Shown here in pieces: positions 15,656 to 23,477 of a stretch of 41,852 nt of DNA (position 1 is the first letter of the stretch; the number at the start of each line of letters is the position of its first letter). The notes beneath the pieces are model-generated. The model had not been told where the DNA came from. It made no database searches and saw only the letters and a program-made list of their open reading frames with translations. The DNA is from Opitutia bacterium UBA4506. Its GTDB lineage: Bacteria; Verrucomicrobiota; Verrucomicrobiia; Opitutales; Puniceicoccaceae. The DNA is taken from contig DGMY01000077.1 in the NCBI GenBank assembly GCA_002388665.1, positions 1 through 41,852 on the forward strand, read 5' to 3'. A program made the position numbers and the translations under genes.

Positions 15656-16297
15656 ATGAGTACACTAATAGAAAGTAAACTGCTTCCGGAGAACGCTATT
15701 TATCGTCATGTGATTCGGGCCGGAGATCATTGGATGCATCGGATTGAAGCTGGTCAGACCTTCCGGATTTTAGATCTGGAAGGGAACCAGGCGGCCGACA
15801 CCCTTTTTTACAATGCGAATGATTCGGACGATCGGTATAGTGCTAGTGATACGATCGCGGCGCAGCAAGCCCTGTACCTCACTACCGGAACCCGCTTGAT
15901 GTCCAATCGCGGGACAGAATTGCTACAGATAGTAGCCGATACCTGTGGTCGTCACGACACATTGGGGGGCGCGTGCTCGCGGGAGAGCAATACGATGCGC
16001 TATGACCACGGGAAAGAGCACATGCACGCGTGTCGGGATAGCTTTTTGCGCGGTGTGCAGAGTTGGTGCCCGCACATGGGTAAGCAGGATGTTACCTGCA
16101 ATATTAATTTCTTCATGAATGTGCCGGTGACGCCGGAGGGAGAGTTGGATTTCGCCGATGGCATATCGGCTCCCGGGCGGTATGTGGAGATGGTTGCCAG
16201 CTGTGCAGTGATCGCATTGATCTCGAACTGTCCGCAATTGAATAACCCCTGTAATGCCTATAACCCTACGCCGGTCGAGGTATTGATCTGGGAATAG
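15656..16297 (+). CDS. DUF1989 protein, smaller subunit of a CgdAB-type carboxyguanidine deiminase
   Basis: 213 residues, the partner DUF1989 protein. It shares the core layout of its neighbour: AGDHWMHRIEAGQTFRILDLEGNQAADTLFYNA, then GRHDTLGGACSRESN (CSxESN region), CNINFFMNVPV and a Cys-rich end (SNCPQLNNPCNAYNPTPVEV). GNQAADTLFYNA is the strongly conserved segment of this family. It is translated immediately after the other subunit (2-base gap), and the carboxylase that would make its substrate starts 45 bases downstream. The expected reaction is removal of ammonia from carboxyguanidine to give allophanate. The metal or catalytic residues cannot be fixed by eye. Confidence 0.85.
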   Translation: MSTLIESKLLPENAIYRHVIRAGDHWMHRIEAGQTFRILDLEGNQAADTLFYNANDSDDRYSASDTIAAQQALYLTTGTRLMSNRGTELLQIVADTCGRHDTLGGACSRESNTMRYDHGKEHMHACRDSFLRGVQSWCPHMGKQDVTCNINFFMNVPVTPEGELDFADGISAPGRYVEMVASCAVIALISNCPQLNNPCNAYNPTPVEVLIWE

Positions 16298-16342
16298 AGA
16301 GACACTCTCAGTGACAAGACGACTTCATTCCAAAATTAGAAT

Positions 16343-19300
16343 ATGTTTGAAAAGATCCTGATCGCCAACCGCGGCGAGATTGCTGTCCGGATATTGAGAA
16401 GTGCTCAATCTCTCGGTATCAAGACCGTGGCCATCTACTCCGAAGCAGATCGTAATGCACCTCACGTGAGCCTGGCGGACGAAGCGGTTTGCGTAGGCGG
16501 CGCCCCGGTTTCCGAAAGTTATCTAAGGATTGATGAGATCGTTCGAGTCTGTAAGGAACTCGGTGTCCAAGGGGTGCATCCAGGGTACGGGCTACTGAGT
16601 GAATCCGCCGTATTTGCCGAAGCGCTTGCGGAGGCCGAAGTAGAGTTTATTGGGCCCCGCCCCGAGCATCTCCGGGAGTTTGGTCTGAAGCATACTGCCC
16701 GGGATCTCGCTGTAAAATCCGGTGTGCCCTTGGTTCCCGGCACCGGTCTTTTGAGCGACCTTTCGACGGCCCTGGAGCAGGCCGGGCAGATCGGCTACCC
16801 GATCATGCTCAAGAGCACTGCTGGCGGAGGTGGAATCGGGATGCAGCTTTGCCGCAGTGCAAAGGATCTGGAGGAAGCCTTTTCGCGCGTTCAGCGGTTA
16901 GGAGTCTCAAATTTTGGGGAAGGCGGGGTCTTCCTTGAAAAATACATCGAACGGGCCCGGCATCTCGAGGTTCAGGTGTTCGGTGATGGAGTCGGGGGTG
17001 CCGTTTCGCTTGGGGTGCGGGACTGTTCCGCTCAGCGGAGAAACCAGAAGGTCATCGAAGAAACTCCGGCGGCGGGGGTATCGGCCAAAGTGTTGCAGGG
17101 GCTCGAAGATTCGGCGATTCGGCTAGCCCGTTCCGTACACTATCGGTCTGCGGGTACGGTTGAGTTCATCTATGACGAGAAGGATGGGCAGTACTATTTT
17201 CTCGAAGTAAATACGCGACTGCAGGTGGAACACGGAGTGACCGAGGAAGTGCAGGGCGTCGATCTTGTCGATTGGATGATTCAATTGGCTTCCGGGGATC
17301 TGACTGATTTGTCATTGCCCACGGATAGGCCAGGGGGGCATAGCATCGAGGCGCGGATTTATGCGGAGAATCCCGCCCAAAATTTTCAGCCGTCCAGCGG
17401 CCTTATGAATCATGTGCGTTTCCCGGATGGGGTGCGGTGCGATCACTGGATCTCTTCTGGTTCCGAGATTAGTCCGTTTTACGACCCGTTGCTGGCTAAG
17501 ATTATCGTACATGAAGACACTCGGGAAAAGGCTCTCATCGCGTTGGAGAAGGCTCTTCGGGAGACGGAATTGTACGGGATAGAGACCAATTTGGATTATC
17601 TCGCAGCGCTGGCAGGGAGTGCATTGCTGCAAGAGAACCGAATGACCACCCGTTCATTGGAAGATTTTACCTATGATTCCCGGATGGTAGATGTGTTGAA
17701 AGGGGGAACCCAGACCACGGTTCAGGACTATCCGGGCCGCCTGGGTTTCTGGGATGTGGGAGTGCCTCCGTCTGGTCCGATGGATCCTCTCTCGTTTCGG
17801 TTGGGCAATCGCCTTCTCGGCAATTCCTCTGAAGCGGCAGGTTTGGAAATAACCGCCCAGGGACCGAAAATTCGTTTTCATTCCGAGACCACTATCGTTC
17901 TCACTGGGGCGGTGACCCAGGCTACGCTCGATGGCGAGGAGGTTCCCTTCTGGACACCGATTCCTGTTGCTGCGGATTCGGTCTTGGACGTCGGCCAGGT
18001 TGTGGATGCTGGAATGAGGGCGTACCTGTGTTTTGCGGGCGGGTTGGACATCGCTTCTTACCTTGGGAGTAAGTCTACTTTTACCTTGGGTCAGTTCGGT
18101 GGTCATGCTGGTCGCGCATTGCAAGTAGGGGATGTGTTGCGACTTACCGCTAATCAGGAAGTCACGCCTAAGGATGCGCTTGCGGGAACCCTTCGCCCGA
18201 ATTGGGGGCATCATTGGGAGGTGAAGGTCCTTTACGGGCCGCATGGGGCACCGGACTTTTTTACCCCGAAGGACATAGACGTATTCTTCAAAACGGATTG
18301 GGAAGTTCACTTTAACTCGGCCCGAACCGGAGTTCGACTTATGGGACCCAAGCCCGAATGGGCCCGGACCGATGGAGGCGAGGCGGGGCTCCATCCTTCC
18401 AACATTCACGATAATGCGTACGCTGTGGGTGCGGTTGATTTTACGGGAGACATGCCTGTGATCCTCGGTCCTGATGGACCCAGTCTGGGTGGCTTCGTTT
18501 GTCCCGTAACAATAGCTGCTGTCGATATTTGGAAAATGGGGCAGTTCAAGCCCGGCGACACGATACGATTTACTTGTATTTCTCAGTCCGAAGCCACGGA
18601 CTATTTGCGGGAGCAAGAGGATATGATCGCCACTCTAGAAGGTACAACTACCGAGGAGTTTGGAGGATATTCCCGCGTCCCGGAGCCGGAAGAGGCGATC
18701 CTGTTCACCGAGGGCGAGGGAGAGCAGCGGTGGGTGGTGCGACAATCCGGAGACGATAATATTCTGATCGAATTCGGAGATCCAGTATTGAGCCTTCGAA
18801 TACGATTTGCGGTTCACGTATTCTACGAAGAGTTGCAGTCCAAGCGCCTGCCGGGGGTTGTCGATCTTACTCCTGGTATTCGTTCCCTGCAGGTGCACTT
18901 CGATAACCGTATTCTCCAGCGGGATCAGGTCTTGGCCTGGATTCGTGATTGTAGGGAAAGCCTCGGAGATATGAAGCGGCAAAGCGTACCCTCGAGGATC
19001 GTTCATCTTCCTCTCTCGTGGGATGACCCTGCGACAAAAGAAGCAATCGTTCGGTATGAGAATTCTGTACGTTCGGATGCTCCCTGGTGTCCTGATAACC
19101 TTGAATTTATTCGTCGAATGAACGGACTCGATTCCGTCGAGGACGTGAAGAAAGTGGTCTTCGATGCCAGCTATGTTGTTTTGGGATTGGGGGATGTGTA
19201 TCTCGGGGCTCCGGTGGCGACGCCATTGGACCCGCGGCACCGATTGGTCACAACCAAGTACAACCCGGCGCGCACCTGGACGCCCGAGAACGCTGTGGGA

Positions 19301-19939
19301 ATCGGAGGGACCTATCTGTGCGTTTATGGCATGGAGGGGCCGGGTGGGTACCAGTTTGTCGGTCGAACACTGCAGATGTGGAATCGCTACGGGTCCAATT
19401 CTTCTTTCGCGGGTGATACTCGCTGGCTATTGAGGTTCTTTGACCAGATTCGATTTTTCCCGGTATCAGCGGAAGAGTTGTTGCAAATTCGTGAAGATTT
19501 TCCCGAAGGACGCTATCCCATCAGGATCGAAGAAAGCACGTTCTCCCTGGCTGACCATGAGGCGATGTTGGAGCGTGAGTCCTCGAGTATTGCAGAGTTC
19601 AAACGTCGGCAGGAAACCGCATTCCATGAGGAGCGTTCGCGCTGGAATGAAGCGGACCAAAAATCAGAGACTCAGGAAACGCAGTCGACGGAAGACAGTG
19701 ACACCGATCTGGATGAGGGAGTCGAACGGGTGGAATCACCCGTAGCTGGAAGCCTCTATAAAGTTCTTGTCGGAGAGGGTGACTCAGTCGAAGAGGGGCA
19801 GATCGTTGCGATCATCGAGTCGATGAAGATGGAAATTTCAGTTACGAGCCCAATTGGAGGGCAAGTTGTGAAAATTCTTCGCAAAGAAGGCCAGGGAGTG
19901 AAGCCTGCAGAGGTACTGCTCGGGATTGATCCAACTTGA
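16343..19939 (+). CDS. Biotin-dependent urea/guanidine carboxylase
   Basis: 1198 residues, single-chain, full length. Biotin carboxylase (1-445): ILIANRGEIAVRI, ATP-grasp KSTAGGGGIGMQ, RRNQKVIEETPA, FLEVNTRLQVEHGVTE. Carboxyltransferase halves follow: an AHS2-type domain (about 460-765: TTVQDYPGRLGFWDVGVPPSGPMD) and an AHS1-type domain (about 815-1060: LGLGDVYLGAPVATPLDPRH, TKYNPARTWTPE). An acidic, poorly conserved linker (about 1075-1125) leads to the biotin carrier (about 1127-1198) with ESMKME; the biotinylated lysine is K1162. It carboxylates urea or guanidine with ATP and bicarbonate. Because two CgdAB-type genes precede it, guanidine is the likelier substrate. No allophanate hydrolase is fused to it or follows it. 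Confidence 0.92.
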   Translation: MFEKILIANRGEIAVRILRSAQSLGIKTVAIYSEADRNAPHVSLADEAVCVGGAPVSESYLRIDEIVRVCKELGVQGVHPGYGLLSESAVFAEALAEAEVEFIGPRPEHLREFGLKHTARDLAVKSGVPLVPGTGLLSDLSTALEQAGQIGYPIMLKSTAGGGGIGMQLCRSAKDLEEAFSRVQRLGVSNFGEGGVFLEKYIERARHLEVQVFGDGVGGAVSLGVRDCSAQRRNQKVIEETPAAGVSAKVLQGLEDSAIRLARSVHYRSAGTVEFIYDEKDGQYYFLEVNTRLQVEHGVTEEVQGVDLVDWMIQLASGDLTDLSLPTDRPGGHSIEARIYAENPAQNFQPSSGLMNHVRFPDGVRCDHWISSGSEISPFYDPLLAKIIVHEDTREKALIALEKALRETELYGIETNLDYLAALAGSALLQENRMTTRSLEDFTYDSRMVDVLKGGTQTTVQDYPGRLGFWDVGVPPSGPMDPLSFRLGNRLLGNSSEAAGLEITAQGPKIRFHSETTIVLTGAVTQATLDGEEVPFWTPIPVAADSVLDVGQVVDAGMRAYLCFAGGLDIASYLGSKSTFTLGQFGGHAGRALQVGDVLRLTANQEVTPKDALAGTLRPNWGHHWEVKVLYGPHGAPDFFTPKDIDVFFKTDWEVHFNSARTGVRLMGPKPEWARTDGGEAGLHPSNIHDNAYAVGAVDFTGDMPVILGPDGPSLGGFVCPVTIAAVDIWKMGQFKPGDTIRFTCISQSEATDYLREQEDMIATLEGTTTEEFGGYSRVPEPEEAILFTEGEGEQRWVVRQSGDDNILIEFGDPVLSLRIRFAVHVFYEELQSKRLPGVVDLTPGIRSLQVHFDNRILQRDQVLAWIRDCRESLGDMKRQSVPSRIVHLPLSWDDPATKEAIVRYENSVRSDAPWCPDNLEFIRRMNGLDSVEDVKKVVFDASYVVLGLGDVYLGAPVATPLDPRHRLVTTKYNPARTWTPENAVGIGGTYLCVYGMEGPGGYQFVGRTLQMWNRYGSNSSFAGDTRWLLRFFDQIRFFPVSAEELLQIREDFPEGRYPIRIEESTFSLADHEAMLERESSSIAEFKRRQETAFHEERSRWNEADQKSETQETQSTEDSDTDLDEGVERVESPVAGSLYKVLVGEGDSVEEGQIVAIIESMKMEISVTSPIGGQVVKILRKEGQGVKPAEVLLGIDPT

Positions 19940-19960
19940 TCGACTCCTGCCCGGGATACG

Positions 19961-19999
19961 GCGCAGGGCGGAGCCGGGACTGGTCGGGCTCCGTAGCGC
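19961..19999. terminator. GC-rich stem-loop between convergent genes
   Basis: CGGAGCC (19969-19975) and GGCTCCG (19987-19993) form a perfect stem, extended outwards by GCGC (19961-19964) with GCGC (19996-19999). It lies in the 67-base gap between the carboxylase and histidine kinase stop codons. No T-run follows on either strand, so termination is plausible but not certain. Confidence 0.45.
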
Positions 20000-20006
20000 A
20001 GCTGGT

Positions 20007-22322
20007 CTATTGCAGGATTTCCTCGATCTGGGAGGCTCTTACCGGTTTGAGTAGAAAGCCGTTCATCCCGGCAGCGATGCAATCGTCCTCAACGGATTCG
20101 GCGGAGACAGCCGTTACCGCATAGATCCGGATCGGATTCTGATCGGAAAACGGTGGGCGGTTTCCGGATTCGTTTTCGCGAATAAACTTTGCGATTTCGG
20201 TACCGGATGGACCGGGAATATGAAGGTCCATAAAGATGAGATCGTAGCGGTGCTTCTGGATCATTTCCATAGCGGTATGACCGCTTTCGGCAATATCGGC
20301 CTCGTAGCCGTACTTGCTGATAAGCGACTTCATCAATCTGCTGTTGGTATCATTGTCCTCAACTATGAGAATGCGAATCGATTGACCGGCATCCGAATCG
20401 TTGGAGCTTTCGGAAGTTGCGAGGAGTTTCTCTATGCTTTCGAGCAGAATAGGTATTGAAATCGGCTCTTCGATCGTGAGGGCTCGTTCTGGGACCGCCT
20501 TCGCATGAAAGTCCGAATTATTGATAAAAAGAGCCGGTGGATGATCGGGGAGCTCTGCGGAAAGATCATCGGGATGTACGGTGTTTGGTCCCAGGATTAG
20601 AAGGTCATAAGTGTTCTTTTCCAGCTTTGTCCGGGTGCGACTTACATTCTTCGATTCAAAAACGATTAGGCCGAGGGACCGGAAGAGGTAAGTGAGTGAC
20701 TGCCGTTCCTTATCTCTTGAGTCGAGGAGGATCGCGGTGGTACCGGGGATTGTAGCTGAATCGCTTCCCTGGGGCGCCTCGACTATCGGTCCGTCTTTTG
20801 GAATATGGAGGGGTATCTCGACCGAAAATGTAGAACCATGGCCGAGTGAACTTTTGATCGTGATCTTCCCTCCCATGGCCTTGGCGAGTCGGCTTGAAAT
20901 GGAAAGACCAAGTCCCGTGCCTCCAAACCGACGGGTCATGGAAGAGTCGGCCTGGCGGAAGGGCTGGAAGAGGGTTTCAATATGTTCTTCGGAGATACCG
21001 ATTCCAGTATCGGAGACATTGATTTGGAGTAAATTTAGGCCAAACTCATTCTGTATGATCGAGCCGGATACAGTAACTTTTCCGGCTTCGGTAAACTTGA
21101 TGGCGTTCCCAATCAGGTTGAGCAGAATCTGGCTGAATCGATGTTGATCTCCCATCACGAGGTCCGGAAGGTCGGGGGATAAATCCAGAGTTAATGAGAG
21201 ATCCTTTTCCTGCGCCCTACTGCGGAGGAGTTCGATGGACTGATCGAGCGTGTCTGACAACGCGAACGCTGAAAATTCGAGGTCGATCTCGCCCGCCTCG
21301 ATTTTCGAGAAATCAAGCAGATCATTGATGAGTAGAAGGAGAAGGTCGCTACTGGTGGCAATCTGGCTGACAAAGAGTTCCTGCTCTTCATCGAGTTCGG
21401 TGCTGCGCAGGAGCTCCGAATAGCCGATGACAGCGTTCATCGGAGTGCGAATCTCGTGACTCATCGTCGCGAGAAAATTCGACTTAGCCCGATTCGAGGC
21501 TTCTGCTGCGTGCAGTGCCTCTTTCGCCTGTTGCTGATTCCGTTTCTGTTCGCTGATGTCCTGCACCTGGGCGATGAAATGGTTGGGGCTGTCGTCCTGA
21601 TTGCGGGCGATAGAAACACTGAGAAGGGCGAAAACCGATTGGCCGGAGCTGTGGATGTACCGCTTCTCCAAATTGTAGTGGTCCATTTTTCCGGCGACGA
21701 TATCGGAAAGGTATTGGAGGTCGCTGTCGAGGTCCTCGGGATGAGTGATCTCCTGAAACGTTTTCTGGACCAGCTCATCCCGGGTATAACCGAGAATATT
21801 ACAGAGTGATTGGTTGGCTTCGATAAAAGCGCCGTCAGGAGCAACTAACGCCATGCCGATGGCCGCATGTTTAAATGCGCTATGAAAGTATATTTCGGCC
21901 TGGGAGTGGACCGCGTCAGGATCCCGTTTCGTGGCAATATCTACGTGGGAACCGACGACTACGATATCGGGAGAGGCCCCGCTCGATCCTTTGGTGACTT
22001 TGCCTCGGGTATGGATCCACCGGTACGAACCACTGTCGTCCCTACAGCGGAACTCCATAGAGAATTTTTCAATCCGGCCTTCGCGAATCGAAGTTTCGTT
22101 GATTCTGGCAAGTGGTATGTCGTCTGGGTGAAGCCGGGAGAAGAACTCGCCAGAGGTGGTATGTTCTGATGCCGCGGAGAGTCCGAGCAGTCTCCGGCTC
22201 GTTTCAGAAAGGATTACCTCACCGGTATTGAGGTTCCAATACCACGCACCGATTCCGGCGGTCTCCAGTGCTATCCGCCAACCGTCATTGGGATCATCCG
22301 GAAACTGAATCAGGTCCGACAT
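20007..22322 (-). CDS. Cytosolic hybrid sensor histidine kinase (PAS-PAS-HK-REC-REC)
   Basis: 771 residues with no transmembrane helix or signal peptide. PAS 1 (about 14-132: LETAGIGAWYWNLNTGE, then the PAC-like RWIHTRGKV), PAS 2 (about 143-260), HisKA with phospho-acceptor His289 in FLATMSHEIRTPMN, and HATPase_c (about 395-510: N-box NLIGNAIKFTEAG, then GTGLGLSIS). A receiver-like domain (about 530-645) lacks the phospho-acceptor: LLILGPN stands where an Asp is expected. The final receiver (about 655-770) is complete: ILIVEDNDTN, LIFMDLHIPG, VTA, LKPV. No output domain or HPt is present, so the signal must go to a separate partner. It is convergent with the guanidine-type operon, and a link to it is unproven. 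Confidence 0.9.
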   Translation of the reverse strand: MSDLIQFPDDPNDGWRIALETAGIGAWYWNLNTGEVILSETSRRLLGLSAASEHTTSGEFFSRLHPDDIPLARINETSIREGRIEKFSMEFRCRDDSGSYRWIHTRGKVTKGSSGASPDIVVVGSHVDIATKRDPDAVHSQAEIYFHSAFKHAAIGMALVAPDGAFIEANQSLCNILGYTRDELVQKTFQEITHPEDLDSDLQYLSDIVAGKMDHYNLEKRYIHSSGQSVFALLSVSIARNQDDSPNHFIAQVQDISEQKRNQQQAKEALHAAEASNRAKSNFLATMSHEIRTPMNAVIGYSELLRSTELDEEQELFVSQIATSSDLLLLLINDLLDFSKIEAGEIDLEFSAFALSDTLDQSIELLRSRAQEKDLSLTLDLSPDLPDLVMGDQHRFSQILLNLIGNAIKFTEAGKVTVSGSIIQNEFGLNLLQINVSDTGIGISEEHIETLFQPFRQADSSMTRRFGGTGLGLSISSRLAKAMGGKITIKSSLGHGSTFSVEIPLHIPKDGPIVEAPQGSDSATIPGTTAILLDSRDKERQSLTYLFRSLGLIVFESKNVSRTRTKLEKNTYDLLILGPNTVHPDDLSAELPDHPPALFINNSDFHAKAVPERALTIEEPISIPILLESIEKLLATSESSNDSDAGQSIRILIVEDNDTNSRLMKSLISKYGYEADIAESGHTAMEMIQKHRYDLIFMDLHIPGPSGTEIAKFIRENESGNRPPFSDQNPIRIYAVTAVSAESVEDDCIAAGMNGFLLKPVRASQIEEILQ

Positions 22323-22383
22323 GGATCCAGACTTTTCGAGTTCGGGAGATGTAGACCGAGTCTTACCATGAGATCACGAATCT

Positions 22384-22424
22384 ATTATAAAATCCGGCCG
22401 GGTTCGAACATTTTATGAACTCGG
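22384..22424 (-). promoter_or_regulatory. Candidate promoter of the histidine kinase gene with preceding hairpin
   Basis: On the minus strand TATAAT (complement of 22384-22389) is a consensus -10 element 61 bases before the kinase ATG; no good -35 element is visible. Immediately upstream, 22398-22405 and 22417-22424 (CCGGGTTC and GAACTCGG on the plus strand) pair with one mismatch. This may end transcription coming from the RNase HIII gene. Confidence 0.35.
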
Positions 22425-22425
22425 T

Positions 22426-23382
22426 TCAGGCCTCAGTAGAGGCGATCTCGATGGCTTCATTTGTAGTCTTAAAGTTGATCTTGGCAAAACGACGGAGTCC
22501 ATCGGCTCCAAACTTGTGAACCAATTGAACTGCCTGCTGCTTGACGAGTCCACTGGCCCCCTTGCGCAATGGTTCGCCGGCCTCTTTTGAGAGTTCCTCC
22601 ATTTTGCGTACGTAGAGCGCACGGGCTACAATCGAGGCAGCGGCGACGACAGGGTCTGATTCGGCCTTGGTCATCATCTTCAGCTCGATCGGCAGTTCCT
22701 TGATGTTTTGCTGGACAAGCGGCTGCTTTGAAAATTGGTCGAGCATACCCCACGCGACTGGTTTTACCTCAAATGCTTCTTTGAGTGCGGTAGCGTGCAT
22801 CCAGGCGAGGAGTCGATTCGTATTCGATCCGAATTTCTTGTAAACGTCGTTGTATTTCTCCATCCCCATGTGGAGCGTTTTGACGACGACTCCACTCGTT
22901 TTACGGATCTCTTTTTCAAGCGCGAAAATCCGGGCATCCGAGGAGATGTTTTTACTGTCTTGGATTCCTTTTTCGATCCAATGACGAACCGCCGCACCGT
23001 CGGCAACAACGCACGCGACGACCAGTGGGCCGAACAAATCTCCCTTGCCGCTTTCATCCAATCCAGCGTGTGCTTCGAACCATTCGGGATGGTGTACCTC
23101 GTCGTAACCGAGGCGGGGGTCACCCGTTACCTCAGGCTCCAGGACATCCCGAACAAAATTCTCGGTACCTTTGCCCTGGATGACTACCTTGCCGCTGGTG
23201 TAGCAGACGATATTGAAGCTATCGGCCTTGTAGGCAAAATCGGAGTAGGCCACTTCGAAGTCGAAATAGGGGCCATTCTCGAGAATCCCTTTGAGTTTTG
23301 ACCGTTGATCGGCATCGAGTTTGAGAGTGTAGACCGATTTTTTCTTCGGGCCTTGGTCTTCTTTTTTGCGTTTGGCTGCCAT
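22426..23382 (-). CDS. rnhC: Ribonuclease HIII
   Basis: 318 residues from the ATG at 23382; a TTG at 23421 in the same frame would add 13 residues but has no ribosome binding site. The N-terminal TBP-like substrate-binding domain typical of RNase HIII is present (about 15-95: VYTLKLDADQRSKLKGIL). The catalytic domain follows with GLDESGKGDLFGPLVVA (DEXGKG motif with the first acidic pair), ALKEAF, MLDQF and the KAESDPVVAAASIVAR segment with the later acidic and Ser residues. The enzyme removes RNA from RNA-DNA hybrids, including R-loops and primers. It is the last gene of the minus-strand run, about 95 bases after the autotransporter gene from this start. Confidence 0.93.
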   Translation of the reverse strand: MAAKRKKEDQGPKKKSVYTLKLDADQRSKLKGILENGPYFDFEVAYSDFAYKADSFNIVCYTSGKVVIQGKGTENFVRDVLEPEVTGDPRLGYDEVHHPEWFEAHAGLDESGKGDLFGPLVVACVVADGAAVRHWIEKGIQDSKNISSDARIFALEKEIRKTSGVVVKTLHMGMEKYNDVYKKFGSNTNRLLAWMHATALKEAFEVKPVAWGMLDQFSKQPLVQQNIKELPIELKMMTKAESDPVVAAASIVARALYVRKMEELSKEAGEPLRKGASGLVKQQAVQLVHKFGADGLRRFAKINFKTTNEAIEIASTEA

Positions 23383-23477
23383 GAGGTGAAAAAGATTCTC
23401 AGGTTCCTCTGGGTGGAACAAGGATTTCTATGCCGATCCATGCAGCTTTTCGCTGAGGCTGGGAATCCGTGGGAGAA

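Noticed and set aside
17654..18616. 320-residue minus-strand frame inside the carboxylase gene
   Set aside because: Antisense shadow of a full-length, motif-complete carboxylase; no domain or signal recognised.
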